A stretch of 64,000 bases of DNA from Salibacterium halotolerans (GCF_900115625.1 NZ_FOXD01000011.1:53071-117070), one strand, 5' to 3'; shown: positions 27,678-37,471, counted from the stretch's first letter. Made by a program: numbers and translations. Notes: generated by a model not told the origin, from the letters alone.

Positions 27678-28986
27678 AAAATCCGGCCGCGGCGGATGTT
27701 AATCCTACTGTAATCCCAATCCACCAGCCGAAAGGGCCGAGTGCTGTATGAGCGGCAAGCACGTAACCTGCCGGCAGGCCCAGAAGCCAGTACGAAACAA
27801 ACGATGTGAAAAAAGGAACCGTCACATCTTTATACCCCTGCAGCACACCCTGCAGCGTCGACTGGGCGGCGTCGGAGAACTGATAAAAGATAGCGAACAC
27901 GAGAAACTGTCCCGCAAGCGCCACAACTTCCGGGTTATTCGTATAAATCCAGCCGATATCGTGACGGAACACATAAATCAGACAGGAAGAAACAGAAATA
28001 ATGCAGACGGCCGCCCCGACACCGATCCGGCTGTACTGTCTGGCATGATCAAGCCTCCGTGCCCCGACTTCAAACGCTGTGACAATAGTCAAAGCGAGAG
28101 AAATGCTTAACGGAATCATAAAAATAATGGAAGTGAAACTGAATGCCGCCTGGTGGGCAGCAATCGTCACCGTATCAAACATCGCCCCCATGAAAAGCGT
28201 CACCGCAGAAAAAATACTGGCCTCAAAGAACAGCGACAAGCCGAGTGGTATACCGATACGCAGCTGTTTTTTCCAGGCGTTCCATGAAGGAGCCGTCCAT
28301 TGCCTGAAAATCCGGTACGGCTTCATAATATCCACCCGGAATGTCATCACAGCACTTAAAATAAGTACAATGCCGTACGACAAAGCGGTCGCATATCCTG
28401 CCCCGATGCCTCCCATCTCCGGTGCACCGAATTTCCCGAATATCAAACAATAGTTAAATAGAAAATTAAGCGGGAGAACCGCCAGCATAATTGTCATCGT
28501 AATGCGCGGGTATCCTTGCGCATCAAAAAAGTTCCGTACGACCATCGAAAGAAAAAAAGGAATGACGCCAAAAGACAGTCCAATCAGATAATGTTTGGCA
28601 ATATGGTGTACGGCAGGGTCGAGCGACATAACCGACAGCACAGAATCCAGGAAAAGCCATCCGCTTCCGAGAATCAGCAGGCCGAAGAGGACGGCAACGT
28701 AGAAACCCTGTGTCACAATATCGGTGATGCTGCGGCGATCATTGTTTCCAAGCAGCTGCCCGATCATCGGCGTGAGAGAGAGCAGTACCCCGTTCACGCC
28801 GGTGAAGACAGGCAGCCACAAACTGGCGCCGATCGAAACGCCGGCCAGGTCGTTTGTCCCGGCCTGACCGGACATAATCGTATCAATAAGGTTCATGCCG
28901 AAATAACTTAACTCGGTAACGAGAATCGGCCATAGAATAATAACGAACAGTTTGATTTTTTCAAGCAGCGTAACGGCGTGGTACAT
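27598..28986 (-). CDS. MATE-family efflux transporter
   Basis: 462 residues with twelve membrane helices in two halves. WPILVTELSYFGMNLIDTIMSGQAG and the equivalent GIPLGLSLFFEASIFSAVTLFMG are MatE domain starts; the Pro and Asp residues typical of sodium-driven NorM/YojI-type pumps are present. Likely exports cationic drugs or toxic metabolites with sodium or proton entry. GGAGGC lies eight bases before the ATG. The C-terminal 27 residues (after FIRLRIVQRRH) overlap the convergent YndJ gene. Confidence 0.88.
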   Translation of the reverse strand: MYHAVTLLEKIKLFVIILWPILVTELSYFGMNLIDTIMSGQAGTNDLAGVSIGASLWLPVFTGVNGVLLSLTPMIGQLLGNNDRRSITDIVTQGFYVAVLFGLLILGSGWLFLDSVLSVMSLDPAVHHIAKHYLIGLSFGVIPFFLSMVVRNFFDAQGYPRITMTIMLAVLPLNFLFNYCLIFGKFGAPEMGGIGAGYATALSYGIVLILSAVMTFRVDIMKPYRIFRQWTAPSWNAWKKQLRIGIPLGLSLFFEASIFSAVTLFMGAMFDTVTIAAHQAAFSFTSIIFMIPLSISLALTIVTAFEVGARRLDHARQYSRIGVGAAVCIISVSSCLIYVFRHDIGWIYTNNPEVVALAGQFLVFAIFYQFSDAAQSTLQGVLQGYKDVTVPFFTSFVSYWLLGLPAGYVLAAHTALGPFGWWIGITVGLTSAAAGFFIRLRIVQRRHAASLDVQRAADDTLS

Positions 28987-29211
28987 AAATAGAGCCTCCG
29001 GATGTCAGGATAATGGGCGCAATGCTTAACGTAGCAGTATCTTCTGTTTTTGGCAAGATATAAGATTGGTGAAATCAAAGGTCAATAAACATCAAAACTA
29101 TTTTAATATAATATCGTATTCCTGTCGTATTTTTGACCTGCAGGTGAGAAGATGGAGTCGTATTTGATGAATGCGGCATCTATATTCTTGAAAAGCAGAG
29201 AAGGTGAGACG

Positions 29212-30129
29212 ATGAAACCTGTTGCAGCTTATGGCATTACTATGCTCGGAGCATCTTTCTGGGGGCTGACCGGACTGTTTGTTCAGAATTTGTATACGTA
29301 TGGTTTTTCCCCCCTTCATGTTGTAACGATACGAATGACGCTGTCGATGGTCATTATGTTCAGCATAATCGGGATGTTCCGCCCGTATCTTTTAAAAATA
29401 CATTTCCGCGATATCCCATATTTCATCGGACTGGGTATTATCAGTATTGCTTTATTTAACTGGTTCTATTTCACGGTAATGGATCAGGCCTCCTTGTCTG
29501 TGGCGGTCGTCCTGTTATATACGAGCCCTGTTTTTGTGGCGGTGATTTCGAGGTTTGTATTCCAGGAGATTTTCACCTTGAATAAGGTCGGAGCTGTTCT
29601 GCTGACAACGGCTGGGTGCGGTCTTGTCGCCGGCTTTTTTCCGCTTGGATCAATGACTCTGTCTCCTGCAGTCGTTATGTTTGGGCTGGCGTCCGGTTTT
29701 TTTTGCGGACTGTATAGTATCATCGGAAAATCCGTCAGCCGCAAATACCATTCCGTTACCATTACAGCTTATTCGATGATGTGCGGCGGTTTGTTTCTTC
29801 TGCCGGTCAGCGGGATTGAAAAGAATCTGACGCCTTTTCTGGAGCCTATGGTCTGGGTATACGCCGGGGGCAGCGTTGTCGTATCCACTATTTTGGCTTA
29901 CGTACTCTATACGGCCGGTTTAAAATATATTGAATCCAGTCACGCTGCTGTTCTTGCAACGATTGAGCCGGTTGTCGGTATCGCCGCCGGGGTTTTTGTT
30001 TTCGGCGATGAATTGACACGATGGCAGAGTGCCGGGATTATTCTCGTTTTTTCTTCCATCCTTCTATCGGTTTTTTCGACTGGAAATAAATTCGGGCCCA
30101 GAGGATCGAGAGCGCGTTTTCACGACTGA
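29212..30129 (+). CDS. EamA/DMT-family transporter
   Basis: 305 residues from ATG 29212 (AAGGTGAG upstream); the frame is open to 29152 without a better site. Ten helices in two EamA repeats; GASFWGLTGLFVQNLYTYG and ESSHAAVLATIEPVVGIAAGVFVFGDELTRWQSAG are typical. Distinct from the other DMT gene at 18.8 kb (low similarity). Substrate unknown. A terminator follows. Confidence 0.85.
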   Translation: MKPVAAYGITMLGASFWGLTGLFVQNLYTYGFSPLHVVTIRMTLSMVIMFSIIGMFRPYLLKIHFRDIPYFIGLGIISIALFNWFYFTVMDQASLSVAVVLLYTSPVFVAVISRFVFQEIFTLNKVGAVLLTTAGCGLVAGFFPLGSMTLSPAVVMFGLASGFFCGLYSIIGKSVSRKYHSVTITAYSMMCGGLFLLPVSGIEKNLTPFLEPMVWVYAGGSVVVSTILAYVLYTAGLKYIESSHAAVLATIEPVVGIAAGVFVFGDELTRWQSAGIILVFSSILLSVFSTGNKFGPRGSRARFHD

Positions 30130-30230
30130 AGGGATGCCGTGTAAGGTTTTGTAAGTGATAGAATAGGAGTAATAGATAACTCTGTTACGTCATATATTTC
30201 CCGGGAAATGATGTCGAAATACAGAAAGAA

Positions 30231-30269
30231 AAGAGTGCTGCAAAGTAGTGCAGTACTCTTTTTTATTTT
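30231..30269 (+). terminator. Terminator of the DMT transporter gene
   Basis: AAGAGTGCTGCA (30231-30242) pairs with TGCAGTACTCTT (30249-30260) with one G-U pair, then a T-rich run. Confidence 0.85.
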
Positions 30270-30349
30270 AAATACCTCAGAAGGTGGAAGGAATTATCCG
30301 ATTGGTGTCGAAATCTATCTTCAAGGTGTAAGGAAAGGTGGAATAGGTG

Positions 30350-30592
30350 ATGGGATTTTCGATAGAAATGAATGGAGAAATCATTACGCACAACCACGCG
30401 GAACGCCTTGGAGAGAGAACATTCCGTCTCGTGAAAGATGGATACCATCTGTACCCGCTCGATTCGGTCGTTGCTATACAAACCGAAGAAAAAAGACCAC
30501 CGTTTGGAACGGCGGTCATCACAAAAGTAGAATGGAGTTCGGGGCGGACAACGCTTTTCTATGAACTTATTTCCCTGACTTCGGTGAATTAA
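30350..30592 (+). CDS. DUF2584 family protein
   Basis: 80 residues. GERTFRLVKDGYHLYPLDSVVAI and GTAVITKVEWSSGRTTLFYELISL match the small, Bacillaceae-specific DUF2584 family, of unknown function. The ATG at 30350 follows AGGAAAGGTGG; a GTG at 30347 is adjacent and cannot be excluded. Longer frames on the other strand here are shadows. Confidence 0.8.
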   Translation: MGFSIEMNGEIITHNHAERLGERTFRLVKDGYHLYPLDSVVAIQTEEKRPPFGTAVITKVEWSSGRTTLFYELISLTSVN

Positions 30593-30630
30593 CAAAGACA
30601 AAAGACACCTGATGGCTGAAACAACCTTCT

Positions 30631-31437
30631 CTATACGTGAATCATCGTATCCGCAGGGCCCCTTGTACTTCTGATCTGATCAGGATCGGCGATAACTGTC
30701 GGCTGGTAATCAATCAGGACAGCGCACCGTTCCCCGGAACCTTCCGTTTCTCCCTTGGTAACATCCCCGACATAATGCGTGACAAGTGGATCATACACGC
30801 TGTAGGACTCAAGCGGCTCATCCAGGTAAAAGGACTGCTTGATATCATCCTGCGGGATATCCGCCGGCATTTTTCCGCGGTGCCGGGGCACAGAAACTGC
30901 ATTTAACCCGCCGCTTATGTTCTTTCGCCGGATCAGGTGGGCAAACGTAAACGGCTCCCCGTCCTGATGGAGTGTATTCGGTGAAGACACCGCCACATCT
31001 CCAGGGTTCTCCACCTTCAGTTTTACAAAATGCACGCCGGCGTGAAAAGGCATCAGCGCATCTTCCCTCGTCCAGAACGTTTCCCTGAAATCCTGAACAA
31101 TCATTTCCCGGAGCAGTCTGTTTTCCATGGAAGACGGCCAAAGAGCCGGAAAACGCCGGTATTCCCCCATATACTCCGGATTAAAGCTTCCCTGAAAATA
31201 TTCATAATACGCATGTCCATCGATCCAGGTTTCCGGAAGCCAGGTGACGTCATGAGTGCCCGGCATCACCAGCGCCCGCCCGTAACGGCGGTACCGGTTC
31301 AGGTGCGGAGCGTATTCATCAGTGGGGAGGTGGTCAAACGCATGCTGCAGCGCAGCCAGATCATCGTCGATGCTTGGATAATTTATTTTATCTTTGAAAT
31401 GGTAATATTCGTATCCTGCTTGTTTTAACTGACTCAC
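30631..31437 (-). CDS. 2-oxoglutarate/Fe(II) oxygenase (BsmA/isoleucine-dioxygenase type)
   Basis: 268 residues from GTG 31437, chosen because GGAGGT lies seven bases upstream; the ATG at 31452 is inside that site. The motif HQDGEPFTFAHLIRRKNISGG (His and Asp iron ligands near 157 and 159) and a second half with YDPLVTHYVGDV fit the 2OG-Fe_Oxy_2 family, which includes amino-acid hydroxylases such as L-isoleucine 4-hydroxylase. The gene stands alone, so the substrate is open: a free amino acid or an osmolyte precursor is possible. Confidence 0.82.
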   Translation of the reverse strand: MSQLKQAGYEYYHFKDKINYPSIDDDLAALQHAFDHLPTDEYAPHLNRYRRYGRALVMPGTHDVTWLPETWIDGHAYYEYFQGSFNPEYMGEYRRFPALWPSSMENRLLREMIVQDFRETFWTREDALMPFHAGVHFVKLKVENPGDVAVSSPNTLHQDGEPFTFAHLIRRKNISGGLNAVSVPRHRGKMPADIPQDDIKQSFYLDEPLESYSVYDPLVTHYVGDVTKGETEGSGERCAVLIDYQPTVIADPDQIRSTRGPADTMIHV

Positions 31438-31581
31438 AGCTAAGACCTCCATCTATGAGAATTCCTCTAAAAGTCTATCATTTTTTTCTCCCGCCGATAA
31501 GAGAAAGCATTTCGAAAAACAGTGAAATCCTATATACTGAAAGAACATACATTCGATAACATCCAGGAAGGAGCATACATG

Positions 31582-33753
31582 ATGCCGGTTATTCTGGCAG
31601 AAAAGCCAAGTCAGGCCAAAGCATATGCCGCCGCATTCCCAAAAGGGCAGAAAAAGGAAGGATACATGACAATTCCCGCCTGTTCCGTTTTTCCGGAAGG
31701 GGCCGTCCTGACATGGGGAGTCGGCCATCTCATTGAACTGAAAAGCCCGGCGGAATATGAAGCATCGTGGAAACGATGGAATCTCCAGCAGCTGCCGATG
31801 CTGCCGGGCACCTATGAGTTCCGTCCGTCCCGGAAGACGAAAAAACAGTTCCAGATTGTGCGCCGGCTGCTCAAGCAGGCTGACTTCATCATCGTCGCCA
31901 CCGACTGCGACCGCGAAGGGGAAAACATCGCCCAAAGCATTATTCACGAAGCCGGTGTATCCGACAAGCCGCAGCGGCGGCTCTGGATCAACAGCCTGGA
32001 AAAAGAAGAGGTACGAAAAGGGTTTGAACGGCTGCAGGACGGGGAAGCTTTTCATCCATTGTACCAGGAAGCCCAGGCCCGTCAGATTTCGGACTGGGTT
32101 GTCGGAATGAACGCGAGCCGGCTGTACACCCTGCTGCTTCAGAAGAAAGGACTGCAACATGTGTTCAGTGTCGGCAGAGTGCAGACACCGACGCTCAAAC
32201 TGATTTATGACCGCCAGAAAGAGATTGAACAATTCGTACCGGAACCTTATTTTGAAATCAAGGCTAAGTTCCAGACGCAGACGGGAGCGTATGAAGGGAA
32301 GTTGAAAGAAACCTGCTCATCAAGAGAAGCTGCGGCAGATCTGCTCCACAGGCATGGTATTCAGGATAGCGAAACCGGGCGGATCCGAGCTGTGGAAGTT
32401 AAAGAAAAGCGGGAGAAACCTCCGATGCTTCACTCCTTGTCGAGCCTGCAGACGCTCGCGAACAAAAAGTACAAATACAGTCCGTCCCGCACACTTGAAA
32501 TTGTGCAGAGCCTGTATGACGAACCGCTGAAACTCGTGACATACCCAAGAACCGATACCCGTCATATTACAAACAGTGAATACAGCTACGTCAAACAAAA
32601 TATCTCCGGATGGCAGCGGGTGACCGGAGATGATTTTGAAACGCAGGAACCCCGGGCGTTAAAGCGATATGTCGATGACAGCAAAGTGAAAGAGCATCAT
32701 GCGATTATTCCGACAAAAAAAGTTCCTTCAGAAGCGGTACTGCAGAAGCTGACCCGTGAACAGAAAAACCTGTACGAGGAAATCATAAAAAGCGTGCTCG
32801 CTGTTTTTCATCGGGATTATGTTTATGAAGAAACGACAGTTACAACTGATGTGAAGGGCCTGGCGTTTTTCAGTAAAGGGAAAATCGAGAAGCAGAGAGG
32901 CTGGAAAACCCTGTTCGACACCGCGGGCAGCTTCTCCAAACAACAGCTGCCGGAACTTCCTCCTCTGAAGCAGGGAATGGAAGCAGGCGCACATGTGCAG
33001 ATTCATGAAGAGATGACAAAACCACCGAAACCCTACACGGAAGGAAATCTCATCAATATGATGAAAACGTGCGGGAGACTGGTGGAAGAAGACGAGGAAG
33101 CCAAAGCCGCGCTGCAGGAAGTGGAAGGCCTCGGCACCGAAGCGACGAGAAGCGGAATCATTAAAACATTAATACGCCAGGAGTACATCCAGGTTGAGAA
33201 GAATATAGTCCATGTGACAAAAAAGGGGGAGGTTCTCTGCGAAGCAGTACAGGGATCCCTTCTGTCCAAACCTGAAATGACGGCAAAATGGGAGCTGTTT
33301 CTGCGCAGAATCGGGGAAGGGGAGGCTGACAGGCAGACTTTCATTGATAACACGTCAGCTTTCACGACGAAACTTGTAAGTACGGCAGCGCAAGAAGTGG
33401 AAAACATGGAGATTCCAAAAGAAGGACTTCCAGCACCGAAGAAAGGAAAAGGCGGCGCAAAACGTCAGCAGAATGCCCCAATCGCGGAGTGCCCTTCCTG
33501 TGGAAAAGGAAGTATCGTACTCCGGAAAACGTTCTACGGCTGCACGGAGTACAGCAATGGATGCAGGCAGACGTTCAACCGAACCATCCTCGGGAAAACC
33601 ATCACGAAAGCCCATATCCGTGCGTTGTGTGAAAAAGGGCGTACTCCTTTGATAAAAGGATTCCAAGGAAAGAGGAACTTCGATGCCTCCCTTGTGATGG
33701 TGAACGGGAAAACAGAGTTTTCCTTTCCATCAACATCTACTGAAAAGCAATAA
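31582..33753 (+). CDS. topB: DNA topoisomerase III
   Basis: 723 residues, the size of Bacillus TopB. A Toprim domain starts with ILAEKPSQAKA and has IVATDCDREGENIAQ (DxDxE-like acidic triad). The active-site Tyr lies in LVTYPRTDTRHI. A C-terminal zinc-type region has CPSCGKGSIVLR and GCTEYSNGC. It relaxes and decatenates DNA with RecQ-type helicases. Start chosen at ATG 31582 (AGGAAGGAG eight bases upstream); ATG 31579 is adjacent. Confidence 0.95.
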   Translation: MPVILAEKPSQAKAYAAAFPKGQKKEGYMTIPACSVFPEGAVLTWGVGHLIELKSPAEYEASWKRWNLQQLPMLPGTYEFRPSRKTKKQFQIVRRLLKQADFIIVATDCDREGENIAQSIIHEAGVSDKPQRRLWINSLEKEEVRKGFERLQDGEAFHPLYQEAQARQISDWVVGMNASRLYTLLLQKKGLQHVFSVGRVQTPTLKLIYDRQKEIEQFVPEPYFEIKAKFQTQTGAYEGKLKETCSSREAAADLLHRHGIQDSETGRIRAVEVKEKREKPPMLHSLSSLQTLANKKYKYSPSRTLEIVQSLYDEPLKLVTYPRTDTRHITNSEYSYVKQNISGWQRVTGDDFETQEPRALKRYVDDSKVKEHHAIIPTKKVPSEAVLQKLTREQKNLYEEIIKSVLAVFHRDYVYEETTVTTDVKGLAFFSKGKIEKQRGWKTLFDTAGSFSKQQLPELPPLKQGMEAGAHVQIHEEMTKPPKPYTEGNLINMMKTCGRLVEEDEEAKAALQEVEGLGTEATRSGIIKTLIRQEYIQVEKNIVHVTKKGEVLCEAVQGSLLSKPEMTAKWELFLRRIGEGEADRQTFIDNTSAFTTKLVSTAAQEVENMEIPKEGLPAPKKGKGGAKRQQNAPIAECPSCGKGSIVLRKTFYGCTEYSNGCRQTFNRTILGKTITKAHIRALCEKGRTPLIKGFQGKRNFDASLVMVNGKTEFSFPSTSTEKQ

Positions 33754-33804
33754 ACACTGCTGACAAAACGAGCAGCCCGGTAACGGCTTAAAATAAACAG
33801 GGTG

Positions 33805-34230
33805 TGGGACAAAAAAAGAGTCTGGGACAAAAGAAAAATAGGCGGAAGAGGACACGAATATCTTGCGGCGTTGTTCAAGAGCCGTATAATAGCGGAGCCA
33901 AAATGCTTCGTCTCCTGCTCAGAACAGCACGTGTCTCGAGACCCCGCAGGATGTGGTGACTTCTACGCCCGGCACAGGACGTGCGCGGTTTTAGTAGAAG
34001 GTCCTCTTTCTTAGCCGATCTTCCTCCTTTTGAGCCGTGCCCGCGGCAAAGAAGACACGATGAGCCCCAGCGAATCGATGTCGCCCTTGTACTCTGGAGT
34101 GAAAGCAAAGTATTTTGGCGCAGCGGTTTATCTTAGAACGAAGCATGCCGGCCAATTTGAAAAAATCGGCCGGCATGCTTCTATCTTATAAAGGTTTGTC
34201 CCAGACTCTTTTATCATTTCTGAATGGTTT
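33805..34230. repeat. Non-coding element bounded by 18-bp inverted repeats
   Basis: AAAAGAGTCTGGGACAAA (33814-33831) and its exact reverse complement (34195-34212) flank about 360 bp; a second, outer GGGACAAAA/TTTTGTCCC pair lies at 33806-33814 and about 34227-34235. The interior holds a perfect 14-bp hairpin (34140-34153 with 34168-34181), and motifs GACCCCGCAGGA and GTGCCCGCGGCAAAG. From memory, a GGGACAAA-flanked sequence with this CCCCGCAGGA..GCCCGCGG core recurs between genes in many Bacillaceae. No transposase and no supported open frame. It fills the 509 bp between topB and the ABC permease gene. Confidence 0.75.
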
Positions 34231-34262
34231 TGTCCCGGATTCTATTCTTTGTCTCTCTTCTT

Positions 34263-35216
34263 TTAGGATCTGATTTCTTTGCGGATAAAGAGCAGGTAAG
34301 CCATACCGAAACATATAAATGTTCCGGCTATTAACGTTGTTAAATGCGGCCAGATGACGAGAAGACTCTGCTGCAGCGGCAGAGGTGACGGGACGGAACC
34401 GGCGACTTGGGAAACGGACAACGGCCCGGCGGAACGAATGCCTGGAGTCAGCAGGACGGATGTCACATTGCTGTAAATTTGATTAGGAGATAGCTGACTC
34501 AGATAATACGTCCATCCTGAGGTGCCCCCGGTGCTGGAGGGGCCGGCGAGAAAGCTTAGCAAGATATTGTAGAAAACAGAGAAAAACAGCCATATCGCTA
34601 TGCAGGTCAACGCTGATGTCGCAGGTTGTTTAAATAACGTTGAGAAAATAATGGACAAGTTAATCCAGAATGCGATATAGATGATGGTAACTATGGTGAA
34701 TATCAGAATTCGAAGAAATTCTTCAAACGTCGGCGGTATACCGATGAACCAGATTCCAAAACCGATCATGAAGAAACTGAGAGAACAAATCATGATTGAT
34801 ATGGCGGCTGCTGCTGCGGTGAACTTGGCGTTAATGACTGCATCTCTTGGAATCGGCTGGGCTAGAATCCGTCCTAACGTACGCTTATTCATTTCAGCAT
34901 TGATGGCATCAAACCCCAGCGATATTCCTACCAGCGGCCCAATCAGTCCAAGCAGTGCAAAATAGGGAGGCAGATTGCCGTTGGATAGTGTGAAGATTTT
35001 CAGGAACAGATTCGCGTTTTCAGCATCCACCTGCGCAGCAGCATCACGGATGTTGGAGAGAACAACATATAGCGATCCAACACAGATAAGCATGACCAGA
35101 ACGAATAACACGATGAACCGAAAACTTCGAATATGGTCGGCCAGTTCCTTTTTTGCAAGCACCGAGAAAGGATGCCACGCGTTTTCCTCCCGCCATTTTC
35201 TTATTAGATCCTTCAC
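34263..35216 (-). CDS. ABC-2 type transporter permease
   Basis: 317 residues with six membrane helices; LAKKELADHIRSFRFIVLFVLVMLI, the LIGPLVGISLGFDAINAEMNKRTLGRILAQPI coupling helix segment and later helices match NosY/YhaP-like ABC-2 permeases. Its start overlaps the ATPase gene stop by ATGA. It probably forms an exporter with the ATPase; the upstream NEW3-domain protein may be the extracytoplasmic partner. Substrate unknown. Confidence 0.88.
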   Translation of the reverse strand: MKDLIRKWREENAWHPFSVLAKKELADHIRSFRFIVLFVLVMLICVGSLYVVLSNIRDAAAQVDAENANLFLKIFTLSNGNLPPYFALLGLIGPLVGISLGFDAINAEMNKRTLGRILAQPIPRDAVINAKFTAAAAAISIMICSLSFFMIGFGIWFIGIPPTFEEFLRILIFTIVTIIYIAFWINLSIIFSTLFKQPATSALTCIAIWLFFSVFYNILLSFLAGPSSTGGTSGWTYYLSQLSPNQIYSNVTSVLLTPGIRSAGPLSVSQVAGSVPSPLPLQQSLLVIWPHLTTLIAGTFICFGMAYLLFIRKEIRS

Positions 35217-36157
35217 GTCGTTTCTCCCCCCTCTGTGAAATATCTTTCATATATATCCTGCAGTTCATAGCCTTGTTTCACCATTTGACGAAGCGGAAGA
35301 GGGCGGTCATTCAACCACTGAATAAAATCGTGTTCGCAGGAACTTAAAATGGTGATGTGTGACTCCGTCAGAAACTGCACCTTCCCCTCTGTCAGCTGTT
35401 TTAGGTCTTCTTTGTCAGCGGGAGACAAAGCATTTTCAAATACAATATCAAAGGAAACATCTTCATTCGCAAACAACTTTTCACTTAACTCCTCCACTGT
35501 ACCCACGGCAAATAAAGAGCCGTTCATAAATAGACCGACTCGGTCGCAGATGGACTGCACCTGCTGTAAATGATGGGAAGACAGTATTACAGTCAACTGT
35601 TTCTCTTCTCTGAGCTGTTTTATCAAGGTCAGTAATTCCTGGACACCTTTTGGGTCGATGCCAAGGGTAGGTTCGTCCATTATGATGATTTCCGGCTGTT
35701 TCATGAGTATATCAGCAAGGCCCAGCCGTTGTTTCATTCCTCTTGAAAATGTTCGGACTTTGTCGTGTTTGGCGTATTGAAGATACACAAGCTGGAGAAG
35801 GTTCTCTGCATCTTCCAGTGCCTGCTGGTCGGAAATACGATTTAATCTGGCCGTTAACATTAAATTTTCCATACCTGTCATATCCTCATAAAAACCAACC
35901 TGATCCGGTAAATATCCTGTTACTGTCTTGACGCGGATAGGCCGGCGCTGCGAATGGAAGCCGTTGACTTTGACGTTTCCGGAATCGATATCTGTTAAAC
36001 CGAGCATCGACAAAATAGTGGTTGACTTACCGGCTCCATTGGGACCGAGCAATCCAAATATTTCACCTCGTTCAATTTCGAGATTTAAATCTTTAACTGC
36101 CGTTGTATCGCCGTAAGATTTATTCAAATGCTGGATTTGAACAATCGGTTCACTCAT
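35213..36157 (-). CDS. ABC transporter ATP-binding protein
   Basis: 314 residues from ATG 36157 (GGGAGGAG upstream). Walker A GPNGAGKST, Q-loop TGYLPDQVGFYEDMTG, signature TFSRGMKQRLGLAD (a variant of LSGGQ), Walker B IIIMDEPTLGID and H-loop SSHHLQQ are all present. The C-terminal 90 residues form an extension common in this exporter group. It is co-transcribed with the permease gene downstream and the NEW3 protein gene 2 nt upstream. Confidence 0.93.
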   Translation of the reverse strand: MSEPIVQIQHLNKSYGDTTAVKDLNLEIERGEIFGLLGPNGAGKSTTILSMLGLTDIDSGNVKVNGFHSQRRPIRVKTVTGYLPDQVGFYEDMTGMENLMLTARLNRISDQQALEDAENLLQLVYLQYAKHDKVRTFSRGMKQRLGLADILMKQPEIIIMDEPTLGIDPKGVQELLTLIKQLREEKQLTVILSSHHLQQVQSICDRVGLFMNGSLFAVGTVEELSEKLFANEDVSFDIVFENALSPADKEDLKQLTEGKVQFLTESHITILSSCEHDFIQWLNDRPLPLRQMVKQGYELQDIYERYFTEGGETT

Positions 36158-36159
36158 GT

Positions 36160-37317
36160 TTATCTCCTCCCGTACCGGCGGATGATGAAGTAAATGCCTG
36201 CTGCTGCCAGAATAATGATGGCGACACTGACCCACCCCCAGACACTGGTCTTTTGGACAGACATACGAGTGTCAATGCTGTCGCTTGCCTGGGCGCTCTC
36301 CGCGGTAATCGTAGAAACATAGTCTCCAGTAATTGCATTACCACTGGCGTTAACAGTGGCTTGCACACTTTGCTGGCTGCCGGGTTCTATTACCGGTATG
36401 GAAGCCGGCTCAAAAGATACATTCCAATCAGGAGGAGACTGGGCGGATAAAGAAAGTTCATTCAAAGGTATAGTTCCGGTGTTTTTTACGATCAGTTCCA
36501 TGGTCTGACTGCCTCCGATATTTAAGGAGGTGTTCAACTGGCCGGACGGTGTGGATAATTCAAGCCCATACTGACCGGTTACATCAGCCTGAAAGGTTTG
36601 AGAAGAAGATGTGCCGCCTGCCGATGCTGTGACATCAAATGAATAACTGCCGGCTTCTATCTGGTTTGGAGGGGTGGCAATGACGGTTACGGTTTTTTCT
36701 TGGTTGGATGCCACTGAAACAGACGATACGCTTTCTCCGCCTGATTCATATTGAACTGTCCATCCTTCCGGAGCAGAAGCTTCCATTGCGTAGACCTGTT
36801 CCTGTGCGGTACGGTTTCTTAATGTTGCTTGATAGCGGAATTTCGTTTCTGAATCTCCTTCAAGGTTTGGCTGGGCGCTAGTAAACTCTGTTTGGTATAT
36901 TCCTTGTTCCTGTACGGTAACAGAGAGATTCATTGTATCATCAGGGCCGTTTGCATTTGCCGCTTGTATTTCAAACTCGTATGTGCCCTTCTCCACTTCC
37001 AGCGGAATTTCAAGTTCGAGGGCGAGCGACTGCTGGGAGCCAGGCTGTACATTAAGGCTGTCGACCTGGAATCCCCCTGCAGTAAGATTGTAGGACCAAC
37101 CTTGCGGAAGCCCATTAACGGAAAGGTCGGCCTTTTGAATAGCCCCGGTATCGTTGATTGCTTTTATGTCATAATTAACAGTCTCTCCGGGGGTTACCGA
37201 TACGCCTGAATAGGGGCTGAATAACTCAAACCCATTAACGGCATAGGCTGTCTGCAGGTTTGTTGTAATCAGGAACATAAAAGCTAAAACAAAGGAAAAG
37301 AATGATTTTTTGTACAT
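36160..37317 (-). CDS. NEW3-domain extracytoplasmic protein with C-terminal anchor
   Basis: 385 residues from ATG 37317 (GGGAGG ten bases upstream; an ATG at 37326 touches that site). A signal peptide (MYKKSFFSFVLAFMFLITTN), then three to four immunoglobulin-like repeats of the NEW3 (alpha-galactosidase-associated) type, each with a PxGWxxxxxP-like core (GLPQGWSYNL, APEGWTVQYES, SPPDWNVSFEP), then a C-terminal membrane helix and basic tail (YFIIRRYGRR). It likely lies on the outer membrane face and works with the ABC transporter encoded in the same operon. Confidence 0.85.
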   Translation of the reverse strand: MYKKSFFSFVLAFMFLITTNLQTAYAVNGFELFSPYSGVSVTPGETVNYDIKAINDTGAIQKADLSVNGLPQGWSYNLTAGGFQVDSLNVQPGSQQSLALELEIPLEVEKGTYEFEIQAANANGPDDTMNLSVTVQEQGIYQTEFTSAQPNLEGDSETKFRYQATLRNRTAQEQVYAMEASAPEGWTVQYESGGESVSSVSVASNQEKTVTVIATPPNQIEAGSYSFDVTASAGGTSSSQTFQADVTGQYGLELSTPSGQLNTSLNIGGSQTMELIVKNTGTIPLNELSLSAQSPPDWNVSFEPASIPVIEPGSQQSVQATVNASGNAITGDYVSTITAESAQASDSIDTRMSVQKTSVWGWVSVAIIILAAAGIYFIIRRYGRR

Positions 37318-37360
37318 AGGATTCATACCTCCCTTAATTGAAATCTATACTTGGTACGAA

Positions 37361-37374
37361 TATATATATATATT
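37361..37374. repeat. TA dinucleotide tract between divergent operons
   Basis: Seven TA/AT steps (TATATATATATATT) in the 154-bp divergent region between the NEW3 gene and the sigma factor gene. Length variation here could shift promoter spacing. Confidence 0.6.
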
Positions 37375-37471
37375 GGATGAAGTTTATACAAAATTTCTTT
37401 TGTCAGGATACTTAATTTTTGATAAAACTAAAGACAAAACGTTAGTCCATAATAGAAAAAGGAGTTCAAAA

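Noticed and set aside
31453..32232. 259-codon open frame on the minus strand
   Set aside because: Antisense to the Toprim region of topB, an unmistakable gene.
33875..34108. Open frames of 60-80 codons inside the inverted-repeat element
   Set aside because: No ribosome binding site and they cross the repeat structure.
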